A program made the position numbers and the translations under genes. A stretch of 17,449 nt of DNA from Phycisphaerae bacterium (lineage in GTDB: Bacteria > Planctomycetota > Phycisphaerae > Sedimentisphaerales > Anaerohalosphaeraceae). The stretch spans positions 1 through 17,449 of the forward strand of contig JAIPFN010000112.1 of assembly GCA_021736615.1 (NCBI GenBank), written 5' to 3'. Position 1 is the stretch's first letter. Every line of letters starts with the position of its first letter. The notes beneath the pieces were generated by a model. The model was not told the origin of the DNA, did no database searches, and saw nothing but the letters and a program-made list of their open reading frames with translations. Below are positions 15,537 through 17,449 of the stretch, one piece after another.

Positions 15537-15926
15537 TTACAGCCTCAGATTGTAATGTGTGCAACATTGAGAACCGCCAAAAAAACTCGTGGCAAAATCG
15601 GCAACTATTTCCGGATCGTAGGGTTTGCAGCTGAAAACATCCAGATAGACCGCATTTGTCATATTGGCAAAATGAGCGGAGATCAGTGATGTCTCGATCA
15701 ACTGAACCATCGAGAAGCCGGCTACTCTCTCATCCTCACCAAAATTAACTATTTGAGTTTCGCCGAATCTCTTCATCTCGATCAAGTCGCATAACTCAAT
15801 GACAAATTTCTGAATTTTTTCGGCACTGCGGATCGCTTCGGCATCACAATTGTAAATGTCAAAGCTTGATGCGATACCCCATGCAGACTGTTTGACAGCC
15901 TGCTCAACTATAGATTGTACTATCAT
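15537..15926 (-). CDS. SpeD-like pyruvoyl-dependent decarboxylase homologue (divergent)
   Basis: This 129-residue protein matches the size of bacterial class 1B AdoMet decarboxylase proenzymes. Lining up with the Thermotoga enzyme (Ser55, Ser63, His68, Cys83, from memory), S72, S80, H85 and C100 fall at identical spacings. S80 is then the pyruvoyl precursor and cleavage would occur at T79-S80; the usual Glu before the Ser is Thr. The TWPE stretch after the processing His, which helps bind the AdoMet nucleoside, is FANM here. Loss of such residues is seen in SpeD homologues that became ornithine or arginine decarboxylases, so AdoMet is an unlikely substrate. AAGGAG sits 6 nt before the ATG. 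It is the first gene of the four-gene operon, 129 nt after the tetR stop. Confidence 0.7.
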   Translation of the reverse strand: MIVQSIVEQAVKQSAWGIASSFDIYNCDAEAIRSAEKIQKFVIELCDLIEMKRFGETQIVNFGEDERVAGFSMVQLIETSLISAHFANMTNAVYLDVFSCKPYDPEIVADFATSFFGGSQCCTHYNLRL

Positions 15927-15953
15927 TTTAAACTCCTTGTATTGGAAATTTCT

Positions 15954-15965
15954 GGCTATATGATC
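15954..15965 (-). promoter_or_regulatory. Possible TetR half-operator upstream of the four-gene operon
   Basis: Read on the minus strand, this 12-mer is GATCATATAGCC. The tetR operator (plus strand, 16697-16708) is GACCATATAGTC, so 10 of 12 bases match and the two changes are transitions. A TTGACA lies just upstream. No good -10 box is found at the usual distance, so the operon promoter itself is not resolved. Confidence 0.3.
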
Positions 15966-16055
15966 TTGTCAAAATAGCGGGTAAATATGTTGTTAATTCT
16001 TATTTTTTACTAAACACTGTTAATTTTAAGCTCTACTCAGTTTATGCTGTCCTGC

Positions 16056-16637
16056 TTAATCTTGATCAAGGAAGACACACAAAGTTTTGACAAATGCCTT
16101 TTTAAGAGGCTTAACGCTTGATTCTATTTCATCTTCATCCATACCAATCATGGCAAAAGAAAAATAACCCGAGATAAAACCCGCAATCGCACAAGCAAGG
16201 CGGCGAATCTTAGCCGGAGAAATTTCACTCGAAACATACGGCCAGACCAAATCTTCGATTTCCTTCAAATAACGCAAGAACGGCCCTTCCAGATTTTCTA
16301 ATGGTTCACTATTCAGCTTTAAAAACAATCTTCCCTGGAAAAGCAGGATAAACTCTTCGCAATTTTCGGTGAAAAAAGCATAGTGAGCACTTAAAAAATG
16401 TTCTAAAACATCTTCAAGGCTTGCGTTTTCAGCCGAATACAAACGAAGGCGACTAATAAGGTTTTCAATTGCGTCTTCTATCAGGGTGATGACCATTTCA
16501 TCTTTGTCCGTAAAATGGCGATAAAGAGTGCCTTTCCCTAAATCAGCCTTTTGGGTTATATCTTCGACGGTTGTAGCTTCAACTCCCTTATCACTGAAAA
16601 CATTCAAAGCCGCTCTCTTAAGCTTTCTGCGGGTCAT
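16056..16637 (-). CDS. TetR/AcrR-family transcriptional regulator
   Basis: This gene encodes about 193 residues from the chosen start. The N-terminal helix-turn-helix is typical: RAALNVFSDKGVEATTVEDI followed by LGKGTLYRHFTDKDEM. The C-terminal ligand domain is not assignable. An in-frame ATG at 16691 would add 18 Lys/Arg-rich residues. I prefer 16637 because AGGG lies 5 nt upstream and the promoter's -10 overlaps bases 16700-16705, which would leave the 16691 ATG almost leaderless. Palindromes over the promoter suggest autorepression. Likely targets are itself, the four-gene operon on the same strand, or the divergent UPF0316 gene. Confidence 0.85.
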   Translation of the reverse strand: MTRRKLKRAALNVFSDKGVEATTVEDITQKADLGKGTLYRHFTDKDEMVITLIEDAIENLISRLRLYSAENASLEDVLEHFLSAHYAFFTENCEEFILLFQGRLFLKLNSEPLENLEGPFLRYLKEIEDLVWPYVSSEISPAKIRRLACAIAGFISGYFSFAMIGMDEDEIESSVKPLKKAFVKTLCVFLDQD

Positions 16638-16695
16638 AGCAACCCTTTTTTGGCTTCTGTTTTTGAATGTTCTTTTTGTTTTCTTTTTCATAAAG

Positions 16696-16729
16696 TGACC
16701 ATATAGTCATTATTGACTGAATGTTCAAT
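16696..16729 (-). promoter_or_regulatory. tetR promoter covered by two operator-like palindromes
   Basis: On the minus strand: TTGAAC (16723-16728), a 17-bp spacer and TATATG (16700-16705). An imperfect palindrome, TGACCATATAGTCA (16696-16709), covers the -10 box. A second one, with arms ATTGA and TCAAT (16712-16729), covers the -35 box. This is the expected layout of an autoregulated TetR gene. Confidence 0.6.
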
Positions 16730-16736
16730 TAAAATC

Positions 16737-16764
16737 TTGACATTTTTAAAAAAAATATTATTCT
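16737..16764 (+). promoter_or_regulatory. Possible promoter of the UPF0316 gene
   Basis: TTGACA (16737-16742), a 16-bp A/T-rich spacer and TATTCT (16759-16764). The leader would be about 80 nt. The -35 box starts 8 bp from the second tetR palindrome, so TetR could also affect this promoter. Confidence 0.35.
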
Positions 16765-16850
16765 TGACTAAGTTTGGAAAATCCGGTGCGTAAATAGTGA
16801 ATAAAAAGGTGTCCGACTGGGCAAGTATCGCTTAAAAGGCAATAAATTAT

Positions 16851-17444
16851 ATGGAAGATAACATTTTCGCAAATTCAGACCTTTATGCTTGGGTTGTTCT
16901 GCCGTTTTTGATTTTTTTGGCCAGAATTGCCGACGTAAGCATAGGTACTATTCGGCTTATATTTGTTTCGAGGGGTTTAAAGTACCTTGCACCGCTTGTA
17001 GGATTTCTCGAAGTCCTGATTTGGCTTTTAGCTATTGGACAGATAATGAATAACCTTTCGAATCCGGTATGTTATATTGCTTACGCAGGCGGATTTGCTA
17101 TGGGCAACTTTATTGGGATGTGGATCGCCGAGAAACTTTCTCTGGGGGTTGTTCTTATAAGAGTTATTACAAACAAAGATGCTACAGAACTTATCAATTG
17201 CTTAAAATCGGATGAGTATGGTGTGACCTGCGTTGAAGGCCGGGGCAGAATAGGAAAAGTACAGGTAGTTTTCACTATTGTACCAAGATGTGAAGTCAAA
17301 AGCGTGATCAATCTGGTCAAGACATTTAACCCGAAAGCGTTTTATACAATAGAGGAAGTCGGATTTGTAGAGAAAGGTTTGTTGGCTCCTAAAGGTGCTA
17401 ATCATATTTCAGGATTTTTCAGGCCTTTTCGGAAAGGGAAATAA
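16851..17444 (+). CDS. UPF0316 / DUF2179 membrane protein
   Basis: This 197-residue protein is complete, with its stop 5 nt before the window end. Three hydrophobic segments lie in residues 1 to about 95 (LYAWVVLPFLIFLARI, YLAPLVGFLEVLIWLLAIG and a Gly-rich third segment with AYAGGFAMGNFIG). A soluble DUF2179-type domain follows (about 105-170). This is the layout of the UPF0316 family, which includes Bacillus YebE. Function is not established; the DUF2179 domain elsewhere accompanies transport-like membrane parts and may be a ligand sensor. The ribosome site is weak (AAAGG, about 11 nt from the ATG). The gene is divergent from tetR. Confidence 0.8.
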   Translation: MEDNIFANSDLYAWVVLPFLIFLARIADVSIGTIRLIFVSRGLKYLAPLVGFLEVLIWLLAIGQIMNNLSNPVCYIAYAGGFAMGNFIGMWIAEKLSLGVVLIRVITNKDATELINCLKSDEYGVTCVEGRGRIGKVQVVFTIVPRCEVKSVINLVKTFNPKAFYTIEEVGFVEKGLLAPKGANHISGFFRPFRKGK

Positions 17445-17449
17445 CCTTG

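Noticed and set aside
15537..15926. Plain spermidine-pathway speD
   Set aside because: The TWPE segment is lost, the residue before the cleaved Ser is changed, and no spermidine synthase gene is nearby, so the symbol was not assigned.

Overview
The window reads as chromosomal DNA of a diderm, menaquinone-using bacterium. It carries a 1120-residue AsmA-like envelope protein, a secreted SH3b protein and a rhomboid protease. Protein style and intergenic repeat style suggest a planctomycete (Phycisphaerae-like), but this is an impression and not a placement. Base composition is uneven: menA and purD look GC-richer, while the tetR end looks AT-richer.

Layout. Bases 2-3216 (+) hold menaquinone genes: the 3' part of menA, then a single ORF fusing MenC (o-succinylbenzoate synthase) to MenE (o-succinylbenzoate-CoA ligase), joined to menA by an ATGA overlap. 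Convergent to it (3366-3749, -) is a hotdog thioesterase of the type that hydrolyses 1,4-dihydroxy-2-naphthoyl-CoA. After a 463-nt gap come a rhomboid protease with a soluble C-terminal tail (4213-5391, +) and a secreted double-SH3b protein (5538-6845, +) ending in a clear intrinsic terminator. On the minus strand follow the AsmA-like protein (6949-10311) and purD (10397-11671), the latter behind a near-consensus promoter.

The most unusual region is 11976-16637 (-). A TetR regulator is followed by four tightly packed genes: a small SpeD-like pyruvoyl decarboxylase homologue, a FemAB/CelD-type GNAT, an ATP-grasp ligase and a fold-III PLP-dependent decarboxylase. Two decarboxylases of unrelated fold, an amide-forming ligase and an acyl- or aminoacyl-transferase suggest biosynthesis of a small amine or amino-acid conjugate. 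The SpeD homologue keeps all the self-processing residues, but the segment that helps hold the AdoMet nucleoside in true AdoMet decarboxylases is replaced, so its substrate may be a plain amino acid. The product is unknown. A UPF0316 membrane protein (16851-17444, +) is divergent from tetR.

Between genes there is a recurring signature: four separate gaps each carry about five tandem heptamers (about 35 bp). The unit sequence differs from gap to gap, but the architecture is the same. Other repeats are a REP-like palindrome, a pair of covarying hairpins and an in-frame 39-bp duplication in the MenC-MenE linker. I saw no tRNA, rRNA, CRISPR array, transposase or prophage gene.
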